Origin: Lachnospiraceae bacterium UBA1729
Lineage (GTDB): Bacteria > Bacillota > Clostridia > Lachnospirales > Lachnospiraceae
DNA: 25,950 nucleotides
Direction: 5' to 3'
Assembly: GCA_002315945.1 (NCBI GenBank)
Contig: DCIJ01000103.1
Location: forward strand, 41,793-67,742
A program made the position numbers and the translations under genes. Numbering within the stretch: the stretch's first letter is position 1; every line of letters starts with the position of its first letter. Of the stretch, positions 13,599-22,125 are shown piece after piece. Below the pieces are notes generated by a model that had not been told where the DNA came from, did not search any database, and saw only the letters and a list, made by a program, of their open reading frames with translations.

Positions 13599-14057
13599 AT
13601 GGCAGAACTGTTCGGAAGGGACAGAAGTATTATTGGTAAACATGTTAGGAACATTTTTAAAGAAGGAGAGTTACAAAAAGAATCAGTTTGGGCAAAATTT
13701 GCCTACACTGCTGCGGATGGAAAAGTATATAATATCGATTTTTATAATCTGGATGTTATTATTTCAGTCGGATATAGAGTGAAATCTTTGAGAGGCACCC
13801 AGTTTAGAATATGGGCAACAGATATTCTGAAAGAATATATGAAAAAGGGATTCGCTATGGATGATGACCGCCTAAAACGTTTAGGAGGTGGGAACTATTT
13901 TGATGAATTACTTAATAGAATAAGGGATATAAGGTCTTCAGAAAAGGTTTTTTGGAGAAAAGTATTAGAAATATATTCAATATATGTGAAAGAGACTGGC
14001 AGATTGCCAGTCTCTTTTTTGCAGAACGGGAAAAATGTTATATCTTGTCATCTTTGA
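13599..14057 (+). pseudogene. RhuM-family gene fragment, truncated at both ends
   Basis: The first 125 or so residues match the conserved core of RhuM-type proteins: M-A-E-L-F-G-R-D-R-S, HVRNIFKEGELQKESVWAKF, YNLDVIISVGYRVKSLRGTQ, then FRIWATDILKEYMKKGFA and I-R-D-I-R-S-S-E-K-V-F-W-R-K-V. In complete members (about 330 residues) roughly 45 residues precede this core, and a long C-terminal domain follows. Here a stop lies six codons upstream of the ATG, with no ribosome binding site, and homology ends at about position 13975, where a terminator begins. The remaining codons to 14057 are non-homologous. RhuM proteins are accessory genes often found beside restriction systems or phage; function unclear. 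It is a remnant of deleted accessory DNA. Confidence 0.82.
13989..14020 (+). terminator. Strong rho-independent terminator
   Basis: AAAGAGACTGGCA (13989-14001) and TGCCAGTCTCTTT (14005-14017) form a perfect 13-bp stem with a GAT loop, followed by T through 14020. It interrupts the RhuM homology and probably once ended another gene lost by deletion. Confidence 0.9.
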
Positions 14058-14116
14058 TAGGCCAATAAAGCGAAAAGCTGGCAAACAGAGTGGGGGGAAT
14101 AACTCTAGTCCAAAAA

Positions 14117-14145
14117 TGAACCCCCAACCCCGTCCCCTAGGTTCA
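14117..14145. repeat. Half copy of the GGGGACGGGG repeat upstream of clpB
   Basis: The 29-base right arm (TGAACCCCC, then AACCCCGTCCCCTAGGTTCA) is identical to the right arm of copy A. It lies 21 bases before the CIRCE operator and marks the border between the remnant-rich stretch and the clpB unit. Confidence 0.88.
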
Positions 14146-14166
14146 AAAATAAACATTTTCTTAAAA

Positions 14167-14193
14167 TTAGCACTCACCTCTTGAGAGTGCTAA
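14167..14193 (+). promoter_or_regulatory. CIRCE operator (HrcA site)
   Basis: TTAGCACTC, nine bases, GAGTGCTAA is the exact consensus of the CIRCE heat-shock operator bound by the HrcA repressor. It overlaps the probable clpB -35 box, so HrcA would block initiation at normal temperature and release it when GroEL is occupied. No hrcA is in the window. Confidence 0.96.
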
Positions 14194-14209
14194 CAAAAGG
14201 TGGTACACT
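14182..14209 (+). promoter_or_regulatory. clpB promoter overlapping CIRCE
   Basis: TTGAGA (14182-14187) and TACACT (14204-14209) are 16 bases apart. The -35 lies inside the CIRCE sequence, and the untranslated leader would be about 55 bases. Confidence 0.6.
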
Positions 14210-14270
14210 CCAAACAGTTGAACACTAGCAATAACAATAGCAACAACAATATTTGTGAGGAGGTGTCCGT

Positions 14271-16850
14271 ATGAATATTTCAAAATTTACACAAAAATCC
14301 ATGGAGGCTGTGAATGCCTGCGAAAAGCTGGCATATGAATACGGCAACCAGGAGATAGAGCAGGAGCATCTGTTAGTTGGGCTTTTGGGACTGGAGGACA
14401 GTCTGATCAAGAAGCTCATTGAGAAGATGGAGATAAATGTCCCTCATTTTGAGGATAGGGCGCAAAAGGCGCTGGAAAAAAGAACCAAGGTCAGTGGTGG
14501 ACAGGTATTTGTAGGCAAAGACCTGAATATGGTTCTGGTTAATGCAGAGGATGAGGCCAAGGCCATGGGAGATGAGTACATCTCAGTGGAGCACCTGTTC
14601 CTCAGCATGATCAAGCACCCCAACAAGGAAGTTAAATCCATATTTAACGAGTATGGAATCACAAGGGAGCGCTTCCTGACGGCCCTGTCATCGGTCAGAG
14701 GCAACCAGAGAGTAACCAGCGATAATCCTGAGGCTACCTATGATACCCTGGAAAAATATGGTCAGAATTTGGTGGAGAAGGCCAGGGCAGAAAAGCTTGA
14801 CCCTGTAATCGGAAGAGATGAAGAGATCAGAAACATGATCAGAATCCTTTCCAGAAAGACCAAGAATAACCCTGTACTGATAGGTGAACCTGGTGTAGGA
14901 AAAACAGCTGTTGTCGAAGGCCTGGCCCAGAGAATTGTCAGAGGAGATGTGCCGGCAGGACTAAAGGACAAGCAGATATTTGCTCTGGATATGGGTGCCC
15001 TGGTGGCAGGTGCCAAATACAGAGGCGAGTTTGAGGAACGACTCAAAGCAGTCCTTGAGGATGTAAAAAAATCAGATGGTCAGATTATCCTGTTCATTGA
15101 TGAGTTGCATACTATCGTGGGAGCTGGCAAGACTGATGGAGCAATGGACGCCGGCAATATGCTCAAGCCCATGCTTGCAAGAGGCGAGCTTCATTGCATT
15201 GGTGCAACCACTCTGGATGAATACAGGCAGTATATTGAGAAGGATGCGGCTCTTGAGAGACGTTTTCAGCCGGTGCTGGTTAACGAACCCACTGTTGAGG
15301 ACACCATTTCAATTCTCAGAGGCTTAAAAGAGCGCTATGAAGTATACCATGGGGTAAAAATAACGGATGGTTCCCTTGTGGCGGCAGCTACTCTTTCCAA
15401 TAGATACATATCAGACCGATTCCTTCCGGACAAAGCAATTGACCTGGTGGATGAGGCCTGCGCACTGATAAAGACTGAGCTGGATTCCATGCCCACCGAG
15501 CTGGATGAGCTGTCCAGAAGGGTTATGCAGCTTGAGATAGAGGAGGCAGCCCTTAAAAAAGAAGATGACAGATTAAGTAAAGAGCGTTTGGAAACCCTTC
15601 AAAAAGAACTGGCTGAGTTAAAAGCTGATTTAACTAATAAGCAGGCCCAGTGGGATAATGAGAAAACCGCGGTTTCAAGGCTTTCAAAGCTTCGCGAGGA
15701 TATTGATGCAGTTAATTCTGACATTCAGATTGCTCAGAGACAGGGGGATCTGGAGAAGGCAGCCGGACTAATGTATGGCAAGCTTCCTGAACTCAAGACC
15801 AGACTTGCCCAGGAAGAGGAAAAAGTAAAAAATCAGGAGTTATCCCTGGTTCATGAAAGCGTATCAGAAGAAGAAATTTCAAGAATTATATCCAGATGGA
15901 CAGGCATCCCTGTTGCAAAGCTTACTGAGAGTGAAAGAAGTAAGACCCTTCATCTGGACGACGAGTTACATAGGTCAGTGATAGGCCAGGATGAGGCTGT
16001 TGAAAAAATAACTGAAGCTATCATTCGTTCTAAGGCAGGAATCAAGGACCCTACCAAGCCCATCGGTTCATTTTTGTTCCTGGGCCCTACCGGCGTAGGA
16101 AAGACAGAGCTTGCCAAGGCTCTGGCCCGGGCCTTATTTGATGATGAATCCAACATGGTTCGTATTGATATGAGTGAGTACATGGAGAAGTACTCTGTGT
16201 CAAGACTCATCGGAGCGCCTCCGGGATATGTAGGCTATGATGAGGGCGGCCAGCTAACCGAAGCAGTCAGAAGAAAACCCTATAGTGTAGTTCTCTTTGA
16301 TGAAGTGGAAAAAGCTCATCCCGATGTATTCAACGTACTGCTTCAGGTACTGGATGATGGACGTATCACCGATTCCCAAGGCAGGTGTGTTGACTTTAAG
16401 AATACTATTCTGATTATGACCAGTAATCTGGGAGCACCTTATTTATTAGAAGGAATCGACGAGGCAGGCAATATTAAGCCTGAGGCGGAGACTCTTGTAA
16501 TGAATGAACTGAGAGGTGCCTTCAGACCGGAATTTTTAAACCGACTGGATGAAACGATTATGTTCAAGCCTCTGACCAAGGCCAATATCACAGGAATCAT
16601 TGATCTGATCATGGCAGACCTCAACATCAGACTGGAGGACAAGGAGCTTAAGGTTACCCTGACAGATGCGGCCAAGACCTTTATTGCAGATGAGGCTTAT
16701 GAGCCTACCTTTGGTGCAAGACCGCTCAAGAGATTTATTCAAAAAAATGTGGAGACACTGGTAGCCAGGATGATTCTGGAAGATAGGGTGGCTTCTTCCG
16801 ATACAGTTTGCATAGATGTGAGAGATGGAAAACTCTGTGGACTCGTATAA
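14271..16850 (+). CDS. clpB: ClpB disaggregase, Hsp100 AAA+ ATPase
   Basis: This 859-residue protein is a full-length ClpB that, with DnaK, pulls polypeptides out of aggregates after heat stress. Order of parts: Clp N-domain (about 1-145); first AAA+ module with Walker A G-E-P-G-V-G-K-T at 205-212, Walker B LFIDE near 274-278 and pore-loop A-K-Y-R-G at 248-252; the long coiled-coil middle domain (about 405-525) that distinguishes ClpB from ClpA/ClpC; second module with Walker A G-P-T-G-V-G-K-T at 605-612, Walker B LFDE at 675-678 and pore-loop G-Y-V-G at 652-655. The ClpP-binding IGF/L loop of proteolytic Clps was not seen. GAGGAGGTG precedes ATG. Control by HrcA through the CIRCE box upstream is well supported. 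Confidence 0.98.
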   Translation: MNISKFTQKSMEAVNACEKLAYEYGNQEIEQEHLLVGLLGLEDSLIKKLIEKMEINVPHFEDRAQKALEKRTKVSGGQVFVGKDLNMVLVNAEDEAKAMGDEYISVEHLFLSMIKHPNKEVKSIFNEYGITRERFLTALSSVRGNQRVTSDNPEATYDTLEKYGQNLVEKARAEKLDPVIGRDEEIRNMIRILSRKTKNNPVLIGEPGVGKTAVVEGLAQRIVRGDVPAGLKDKQIFALDMGALVAGAKYRGEFEERLKAVLEDVKKSDGQIILFIDELHTIVGAGKTDGAMDAGNMLKPMLARGELHCIGATTLDEYRQYIEKDAALERRFQPVLVNEPTVEDTISILRGLKERYEVYHGVKITDGSLVAAATLSNRYISDRFLPDKAIDLVDEACALIKTELDSMPTELDELSRRVMQLEIEEAALKKEDDRLSKERLETLQKELAELKADLTNKQAQWDNEKTAVSRLSKLREDIDAVNSDIQIAQRQGDLEKAAGLMYGKLPELKTRLAQEEEKVKNQELSLVHESVSEEEISRIISRWTGIPVAKLTESERSKTLHLDDELHRSVIGQDEAVEKITEAIIRSKAGIKDPTKPIGSFLFLGPTGVGKTELAKALARALFDDESNMVRIDMSEYMEKYSVSRLIGAPPGYVGYDEGGQLTEAVRRKPYSVVLFDEVEKAHPDVFNVLLQVLDDGRITDSQGRCVDFKNTILIMTSNLGAPYLLEGIDEAGNIKPEAETLVMNELRGAFRPEFLNRLDETIMFKPLTKANITGIIDLIMADLNIRLEDKELKVTLTDAAKTFIADEAYEPTFGARPLKRFIQKNVETLVARMILEDRVASSDTVCIDVRDGKLCGLV

Positions 16851-16959
16851 ATACATTTTTTATTTTCTAATTGTATCTCCTATGATAATGATGTAGAATA
16901 TTGCAGATGTGTGCATAGATGATCCGAAAGGATTTTTTACAACAAAAGGGGAGTGTAAA

Positions 16960-19900
16960 ATGAGCAAAAGAGACGACGTGAAAAAAGTACTTATCATTGG
17001 CTCCGGTCCCATCATTATCGGACAGGCATGTGAGTTTGACTATTCAGGTACTCAGGCATGTAAAGCCCTTCGTCAGCTGGGCTATGAAATCGTTCTTGTT
17101 AATTCCAATCCTGCCACTATTATGACAGACCCTGGAATTGCAGATGTAACCTACATTGAGCCACTGAATGCCAAGAGACTCGAGCAGATTATTGCTAAGG
17201 AAAGACCTGATGCACTGCTTCCGAATCTGGGTGGACAGTCAGGACTTAATCTGTGCTCTGAGCTTGCAAGCTCTGGTATTCTTGATAAATATGATGTTAA
17301 GGTTATCGGCGTTCAGGTTGATGCCATCGAAAGAGGCGAGGACAGAATCGAGTTCAAGAAGACAATGAACAAGCTTGGCATCGAGATGGCAAGAAGTGAA
17401 GTTGCCTACACTGTTGATGAGGCTCTGGCTATTGCTGATAAGCTCGGATATCCCGTTGTTTTACGTCCTGCTTACACCATGGGTGGTGCCGGCGGCGGAC
17501 TCGTATATAATATAGAAGAATTAAGAACTGTATGTTCAAGAGGTCTTCAGGCATCTCTGGTTGGCCAGGTGCTTGTTGAGGAATCCATCCTTGGATGGGA
17601 AGAGTTAGAGCTTGAGGTAGTTCGTGATGCCAAGGGCAACATGATTACTGTATGCTTTATCGAAAATATTGATCCTCTTGGTGTTCATACCGGTGATTCC
17701 TTCTGTTCAGCTCCTATGCTTACTATTTCTCAGGAACTTCAGAACAGACTTCAGGAACAGGCTTACAAGATTGTTAATGAAGTAGAAGTAATTGGTGGAA
17801 CCAACGTTCAGTTTGCTCATGATCCTGTATCAGACAGAATCGTTGTTATTGAAATTAATCCCAGAACCAGCCGTTCTTCAGCTCTTGCAAGTAAGGCGAC
17901 AGGTTTCCCTATCGCTCTTGTATCAGCTATGCTGGCAAGCGGACTTACATTAGATGAAATCCCCTGTGGTGTTCATGGAACACTTGATAAATATGTTCCC
18001 GGTGGTGACTATGTAGTTATCAAATTTGCTCGATGGGCTTTTGAAAAGTTCAAGGGCGTTGAGGACAAGCTTGGAACACAGATGCGTGCCGTTGGCGAAG
18101 TAATGAGCATCGGTAAAAATTACAAGGAAGCTTTCCAGAAGGCTATCCGTTCTTTGGAAACAGGCCGCTATGGTCTTGGTTTTGCCAAAGATTTCAATTC
18201 AATGACTAAGGATGAGCTGTTAGGACTTCTTAAGACTCCTACCTCAGAGAGACAGTTCATCATGTATGAAGCACTGAGAAAGGGTGCTACAGTAGAGGAA
18301 CTTTTCCAGCTGACCAAGATCAAACATTACTTTATCGAGCAGATGAAGGAGCTGGTTGAGGAAGAAGAGCTTCTTATGGAAGTAGGCGCTGACAAGGCCC
18401 TCGAAGAGGATCCCCTTAGAATTGCCAAGCAGCATGGTTTCTCAGACAGATATCTTGCAAAAATCCTCAATGTGGATGAGGACAAAATTAGAAAGACTCG
18501 TATTGGCTACGGCATCACAGAGAGCTGGGAGCCGGTTCATGTAAGTGGAACCAAGGATAGTGCTTACTACTATTCAACCTATAATGCACCTGACAAGACT
18601 GTAGCTTCTGACAAAAAGAAGATTATGATTCTTGGCGGTGGCCCTAACAGAATCGGTCAGGGTATTGAATTTGACTACTGTTGTGTTCATGCATCTCTTG
18701 CACTGAAGGAATTAGGCTTTGAGACAATCATTGTTAACTGCAATCCAGAGACTGTATCTACCGACTACGATACCTCTGATAAGCTGTACTTTGAGCCTCT
18801 GACTCTTGAGGATGTACTGAGCATCTATGAAAAAGAGCAGCCTGTAGGTGTAATCGCTCAGTTTGGTGGACAGACTCCTCTTAACCTGGCAGCAGATCTT
18901 AAGAAAAATGGTGTCAGAATTCTTGGAACCTCACCTGAGGTTATTGACATGGCTGAGGACCGTGACCTGTTCAGAGGAATGATGGACAAGCTTGGTATTC
19001 CTATGCCAGAGGCAGGAATGGCTGTCAATGTTGAAGAAGCTCTTGAGATAGCTGAAAAAATCGGTTATCCCGTAATGGTTCGTCCAAGCTATGTATTGGG
19101 TGGACGTGGAATGGAAGTAGTAAATGAGCCTGAAAGCCTGAAGCAGTACATGGCTGCAGCAGTAGGTGTTACTCCTGACAGACCAATACTTATTGATAGA
19201 TTCTTAAAACATGCTACAGAGTGCGAGGCAGATGCTATCGCTGATGGCAAGCATGCATTTGTACCTGCTGTAATGGAGCACATCGAGTTAGCAGGTGTAC
19301 ATTCAGGTGACTCAGCCTGCATTCTTCCTTCAAGAGGAATCCCTGAGGAACTGGTGGCTACTATCAAAGAATACACAAGAAAAATTGCTGAAGAAATGGG
19401 CGTATGCGGTCTGATGAACATGCAGTACGCTATTGAAAATGGCAAGGTATATGTACTGGAGGCAAATCCCAGAGCATCAAGGACCGTTCCTTTGGTTTCC
19501 AAGGTATGTAATGTAAACATGGTTCGTATTGCTACTGAGATTATGACAGCTGATCTGACAGGCAAGGAGTCTCCTCTTCCTACCATGAAGGAAGTTCATC
19601 CTAAGTACTATGGTGTTAAGGAAGCGGTATTCCCCTTCAATATGTTCCAGGAGGTTGACCCCTTACTTGGACCTGAGATGCGTTCAACAGGTGAGGTTCT
19701 GGGTCTGGCTACTAATGTTGGCGAAGCTTTTTACAAGGCTCAGGAAGCAACTCAGACCAAGCTTCCCAAGGAAGGCTGCGTACTGATTTCAGTTGCCCGC
19801 AAGGATAAGCCTGAGGTTGTTGAGGTGGCTCAGAAGCTGTATGACTGTGGTTTCTCAATCATGGCAACCGGTACAACCTGCGAATTGTTAAATGAAAATG

Positions 19901-20175
19901 GAATTCCTGCTAAGCATGTTAACAAGATGATGGAAGGAAGACCAAATCTTGCTGATGAGATTATGAATGGTAAGGTTCAGCTCATTATCAATACTCCTAA
20001 TGAGACCAAGAAGGCTCAGGATGATGACAGCTATGTAAGAAAGACAGCTATCAAGGCTAAGGTTCCTTACATCACTACCATGGCAGCTGCCAAGGCTACT
20101 GCAGAAGGTATTGAGACTGTGATCAGAGAGGGAGAGATTGGAGTAATGAGTCTCCAGGAAATCCATCAGGCATAG
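16960..20175 (+). CDS. carB: Carbamoyl-phosphate synthase large subunit
   Basis: The 1071-residue protein makes carbamoyl phosphate from bicarbonate, ATP and ammonia delivered by CarA, feeding arginine and pyrimidine synthesis. Its two halves both begin with the family motif: I-I-G-S-G-P-I-I-I-G-Q-A near residue 12 and I-L-G-G-G-P-N-R-I-G-Q-G near 561. Each half is an ATP-grasp domain (for example R-P-A-Y-T-M-G-G-A-G-G-G and R-P-S-Y-V-L-G-G-R-G-M). The C-terminal MGS-like allosteric domain (S-V-A-R-K-D-K-P on) is complete. ATG 16960 is chosen because AAAGGGGAG lies six bases upstream; an earlier in-frame ATG at 16909 has none. carA is absent: clpB lies upstream and a metal permease downstream. 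The 109 bases before it hold no recognised riboswitch or clear terminator. Confidence 0.98.
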   Translation: MSKRDDVKKVLIIGSGPIIIGQACEFDYSGTQACKALRQLGYEIVLVNSNPATIMTDPGIADVTYIEPLNAKRLEQIIAKERPDALLPNLGGQSGLNLCSELASSGILDKYDVKVIGVQVDAIERGEDRIEFKKTMNKLGIEMARSEVAYTVDEALAIADKLGYPVVLRPAYTMGGAGGGLVYNIEELRTVCSRGLQASLVGQVLVEESILGWEELELEVVRDAKGNMITVCFIENIDPLGVHTGDSFCSAPMLTISQELQNRLQEQAYKIVNEVEVIGGTNVQFAHDPVSDRIVVIEINPRTSRSSALASKATGFPIALVSAMLASGLTLDEIPCGVHGTLDKYVPGGDYVVIKFARWAFEKFKGVEDKLGTQMRAVGEVMSIGKNYKEAFQKAIRSLETGRYGLGFAKDFNSMTKDELLGLLKTPTSERQFIMYEALRKGATVEELFQLTKIKHYFIEQMKELVEEEELLMEVGADKALEEDPLRIAKQHGFSDRYLAKILNVDEDKIRKTRIGYGITESWEPVHVSGTKDSAYYYSTYNAPDKTVASDKKKIMILGGGPNRIGQGIEFDYCCVHASLALKELGFETIIVNCNPETVSTDYDTSDKLYFEPLTLEDVLSIYEKEQPVGVIAQFGGQTPLNLAADLKKNGVRILGTSPEVIDMAEDRDLFRGMMDKLGIPMPEAGMAVNVEEALEIAEKIGYPVMVRPSYVLGGRGMEVVNEPESLKQYMAAAVGVTPDRPILIDRFLKHATECEADAIADGKHAFVPAVMEHIELAGVHSGDSACILPSRGIPEELVATIKEYTRKIAEEMGVCGLMNMQYAIENGKVYVLEANPRASRTVPLVSKVCNVNMVRIATEIMTADLTGKESPLPTMKEVHPKYYGVKEAVFPFNMFQEVDPLLGPEMRSTGEVLGLATNVGEAFYKAQEATQTKLPKEGCVLISVARKDKPEVVEVAQKLYDCGFSIMATGTTCELLNENGIPAKHVNKMMEGRPNLADEIMNGKVQLIINTPNETKKAQDDDSYVRKTAIKAKVPYITTMAAAKATAEGIETVIREGEIGVMSLQEIHQA

Positions 20176-20192
20176 GATATTAGATATCTTTT

Positions 20193-21056
20193 ATGGAAAT
20201 TTTTACAGACATTGTTTTAGACACTTTAATAGATTTTATTAAGCTATTGCCCTTCCTGTATCTGACCTACCTGGCTATGGAATGGTTGGAGCACAAGGCA
20301 GCAGATCTGACCAGGGATATGATGGTCAGATCTGGCAGAAAGGGCCCTCTGGTTGGGGCCGTGCTGGGTATAGTGCCCCAGTGTGGATTCTCTGCAGCGG
20401 CAGCGACACTGTTTGCTGGAAAAGTAATTACCATGGGTACACTTTTTTCAGTGTTTTTATCTACCTCAGACGAGATGATTCCTGTCATGCTGTCACAGAG
20501 TGCACCGGTGTCTGTAATGGCAAAAGTGATAGTGTGCAAGATTTTGGCGGCACTTATTTTTGGCCTGATAATTGATGCTTTCATTGTTCCTGTAAAAAAG
20601 TCAATGAGACTGATGGACATCAATGGTTTTTGTAAGCAGGAGGCCTGTGAGTGCGAAACAAAAATTGCCATGCCGGCTCTGAAGCACACGATACATACAG
20701 GTGCTTTTATCCTGATGGTTTCTTTTGTCATCAATCTGATATTTGGAATACTGGGCGAGGAGGTTCTGGTGGAAATATTCCAGAATCGTCCCCTGCTTGG
20801 AAATATGACTGCTGCACTAATTGGACTGATTCCAAACTGTGCACCCTCCGTGGTACTGACACAGCTGTACATGAGCGGGCTATTGGATTTGGGATGCCTG
20901 GTGAGCGGGCTTCTGACTGGTGCAGGTATAGGGTTGTTGGTCCTGTTCAAAACCAACAAGCACTTCAAACAGAATCTGTGCATGGCGGCTGGCCTGTGGT
21001 TTTGCGGAGTGTTGGGGGGATTACTGGTTAATCTGGTTACAAATCTTATTCTCTAA
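20193..21056 (+). CDS. ArsP_2-type putative arsenic/metal efflux permease
   Basis: The 287-residue membrane protein matches the ArsP_2 (putative 10-TM heavy-metal exporter) group. It has LPFLYLTYLAMEWLEHKA near the N-terminus, then G-I-V-P-Q-C-G-F-S-A-A-A (about 58-69), F-L-S-T-S-D-E-M-I-P-V-M (about 87-98), and a second, related motif G-L-I-P-N-C-A-P-S-V-V (about 212-222). The paired P-x-C motifs in the two halves indicate an internal duplication and probable metal coordination in the channel. Annotation as arsenic efflux comes from the family name; substrate is unproven. It begins 17 bases after carB with only a weak ribosome binding site, so read-through from carB is likely. A perfect 11-bp inverted repeat lies within codons 37-48. 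Confidence 0.8.
   Translation: MEIFTDIVLDTLIDFIKLLPFLYLTYLAMEWLEHKAADLTRDMMVRSGRKGPLVGAVLGIVPQCGFSAAAATLFAGKVITMGTLFSVFLSTSDEMIPVMLSQSAPVSVMAKVIVCKILAALIFGLIIDAFIVPVKKSMRLMDINGFCKQEACECETKIAMPALKHTIHTGAFILMVSFVINLIFGILGEEVLVEIFQNRPLLGNMTAALIGLIPNCAPSVVLTQLYMSGLLDLGCLVSGLLTGAGIGLLVLFKTNKHFKQNLCMAAGLWFCGVLGGLLVNLVTNLIL
20302..20334. repeat. 11-bp perfect inverted repeat inside the permease gene
   Basis: CAGATCTGACC (20302-20312) and GGTCAGATCTG (20324-20334) are exact reverse complements around 11 bases, about 110 bases after the permease start. It could form a hairpin early in the mRNA or be a coincidence of coding sequence. Confidence 0.5.
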
Positions 21057-21106
21057 TTTCGGGGACTATATTAGAGATCATACAATCAATACGAGAGAAG
21101 GAAATC

Positions 21107-22057
21107 ATGAATAAAAAAGTAGTACGTATTTTGGGGGTTATGTGTGCTACAACTTTTGCACTGGGAATGTGCATGAGTGTGCTGGCAGCACCAAAGACTA
21201 TGGTGGATGGACAGAAGTTTGATCCACAATTTTATGCAAAACAATACCCGGCGGTAAATGATTTGGCCAAAGGGGATGAGGCACTTCTATATGCCCATTA
21301 TGTCAATATCGGTAAGCTGTTGAATTATCTGCCTTATGAGAATGCGCCTGTTGGTGGCGCCGCAGCTACTCAGACCGCAACTACAGCTGGCCAGGCAGCA
21401 AATTCTGCCCAGGCAGCGACTGCTCTTACTTCGTCAGGCATCTCTTCTGATGGAAAATATTCCTATCGCAATAATATTTTTAACGAAGCCATGAAAAATG
21501 AAAATTCAAAAAGCACTCAGCGCTTTATGAAGGTTTCAGCTATTGATACTTATGGATATGAAAATGGAACATTTCAAAGTGACCGTCAGTGGCTGATGCA
21601 TATTACCAGTCCTCAAATGAAGGCAGGTAAGCATTACTCAACTGCAACTGATAAGCATGGCTGGGATAGCCCCATTCCGGCTACACAGGTTGATTTCTAT
21701 GAGACCTTTGGAATGGATATGAAGGATGCCAAAAATAATTGGGACGCTTCCATGAGAATGATGGCAGCTCAGGGCTTTGATGCCAATCTTGACAACTGGG
21801 TAGAGGAATCGGCCAATGCAATCAACGAGAATACCATTCGTCATGAATTCTGTTACAAAGGCCAGTGCCCTGCACTGCAGAATCTGATTGCAACCATTGA
21901 TTATGATGAAATCACAAGAACAGAGCTGAGATTTACCATTGATCAGCATGCTGAAGGTGGCGTAACCAAGTATTATAACTTTAGTTTCCTGGATGTGTAT
22001 GTATATTACACAAAGAATGGCAAGCAGGCTTCTAAGTATATTAGTTATACACCTTAA
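21107..22057 (+). CDS. Secreted protein of unknown function, tandem paralogue 1
   Basis: The 316-residue protein has a signal peptide (MNKKVVRILGVMCATTFALG, cleavage after V-L-A near residue 27). An N-terminal module (about 36-79) follows the pattern F-D-P-Q-F-Y-A-K-Q-Y-P-A-V, then A-L-L-Y-A-H-Y-V-N-I-G-K, common in Lachnospiraceae surface proteins. An Ala/Thr/Gln-rich linker (about 83-108) leads to a C-terminal domain of about 205 residues that I do not recognise. Conserved between the paralogues are S-Y-R-N-N-I-F-N-E-A-M-K, Q-V-D-F-Y-E, G-M-D-M-K-D-A-K-N-N-W-D-A-S-M-R-M-M and K-Y-Y-N-F-S-F-L-D-V. The C-terminal domain has two cysteines in C-Y-K-G-Q-C. GAGAGAAGGAAATC before ATG is identical to that of the second copy. 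Export to the surface or medium is likely; no catalytic motif is seen. Confidence 0.85.
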   Translation: MNKKVVRILGVMCATTFALGMCMSVLAAPKTMVDGQKFDPQFYAKQYPAVNDLAKGDEALLYAHYVNIGKLLNYLPYENAPVGGAAATQTATTAGQAANSAQAATALTSSGISSDGKYSYRNNIFNEAMKNENSKSTQRFMKVSAIDTYGYENGTFQSDRQWLMHITSPQMKAGKHYSTATDKHGWDSPIPATQVDFYETFGMDMKDAKNNWDASMRMMAAQGFDANLDNWVEESANAINENTIRHEFCYKGQCPALQNLIATIDYDEITRTELRFTIDQHAEGGVTKYYNFSFLDVYVYYTKNGKQASKYISYTP

Positions 22058-22075
22058 TAACATGGGGGGATATTA

Positions 22076-22108
22076 TTAAACAGTACCCTGAATAGCGGAC
22101 TGTTTTAA
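22076..22108. terminator. Stem-loop between the two secreted-protein genes
   Basis: TTAAACAGT (22076-22084) pairs with ACTGTTTTAA (22099-22108) with one bulged T around a 14-base loop. It could attenuate read-through or stabilise the upstream message. There is no long U-tract. Confidence 0.4.
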
Positions 22109-22125
22109 TACGAGAGAAGGAAATC

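Noticed and set aside
16909..16959. Longer carB start at 16909
   Set aside because: No ribosome binding site, and the added residues do not match the family, whereas ATG 16960 has AAAGGGGAG.
19089..19586. 165-codon open frame antisense to carB
   Set aside because: Shadow of the conserved second ATP-grasp half of carB; no independent signals.
20267..20983. 238-codon open frame antisense to the permease gene
   Set aside because: Low-complexity, Pro/Ser/Thr-rich translation with no motif and no ribosome binding site; a shadow of the permease coding frame.
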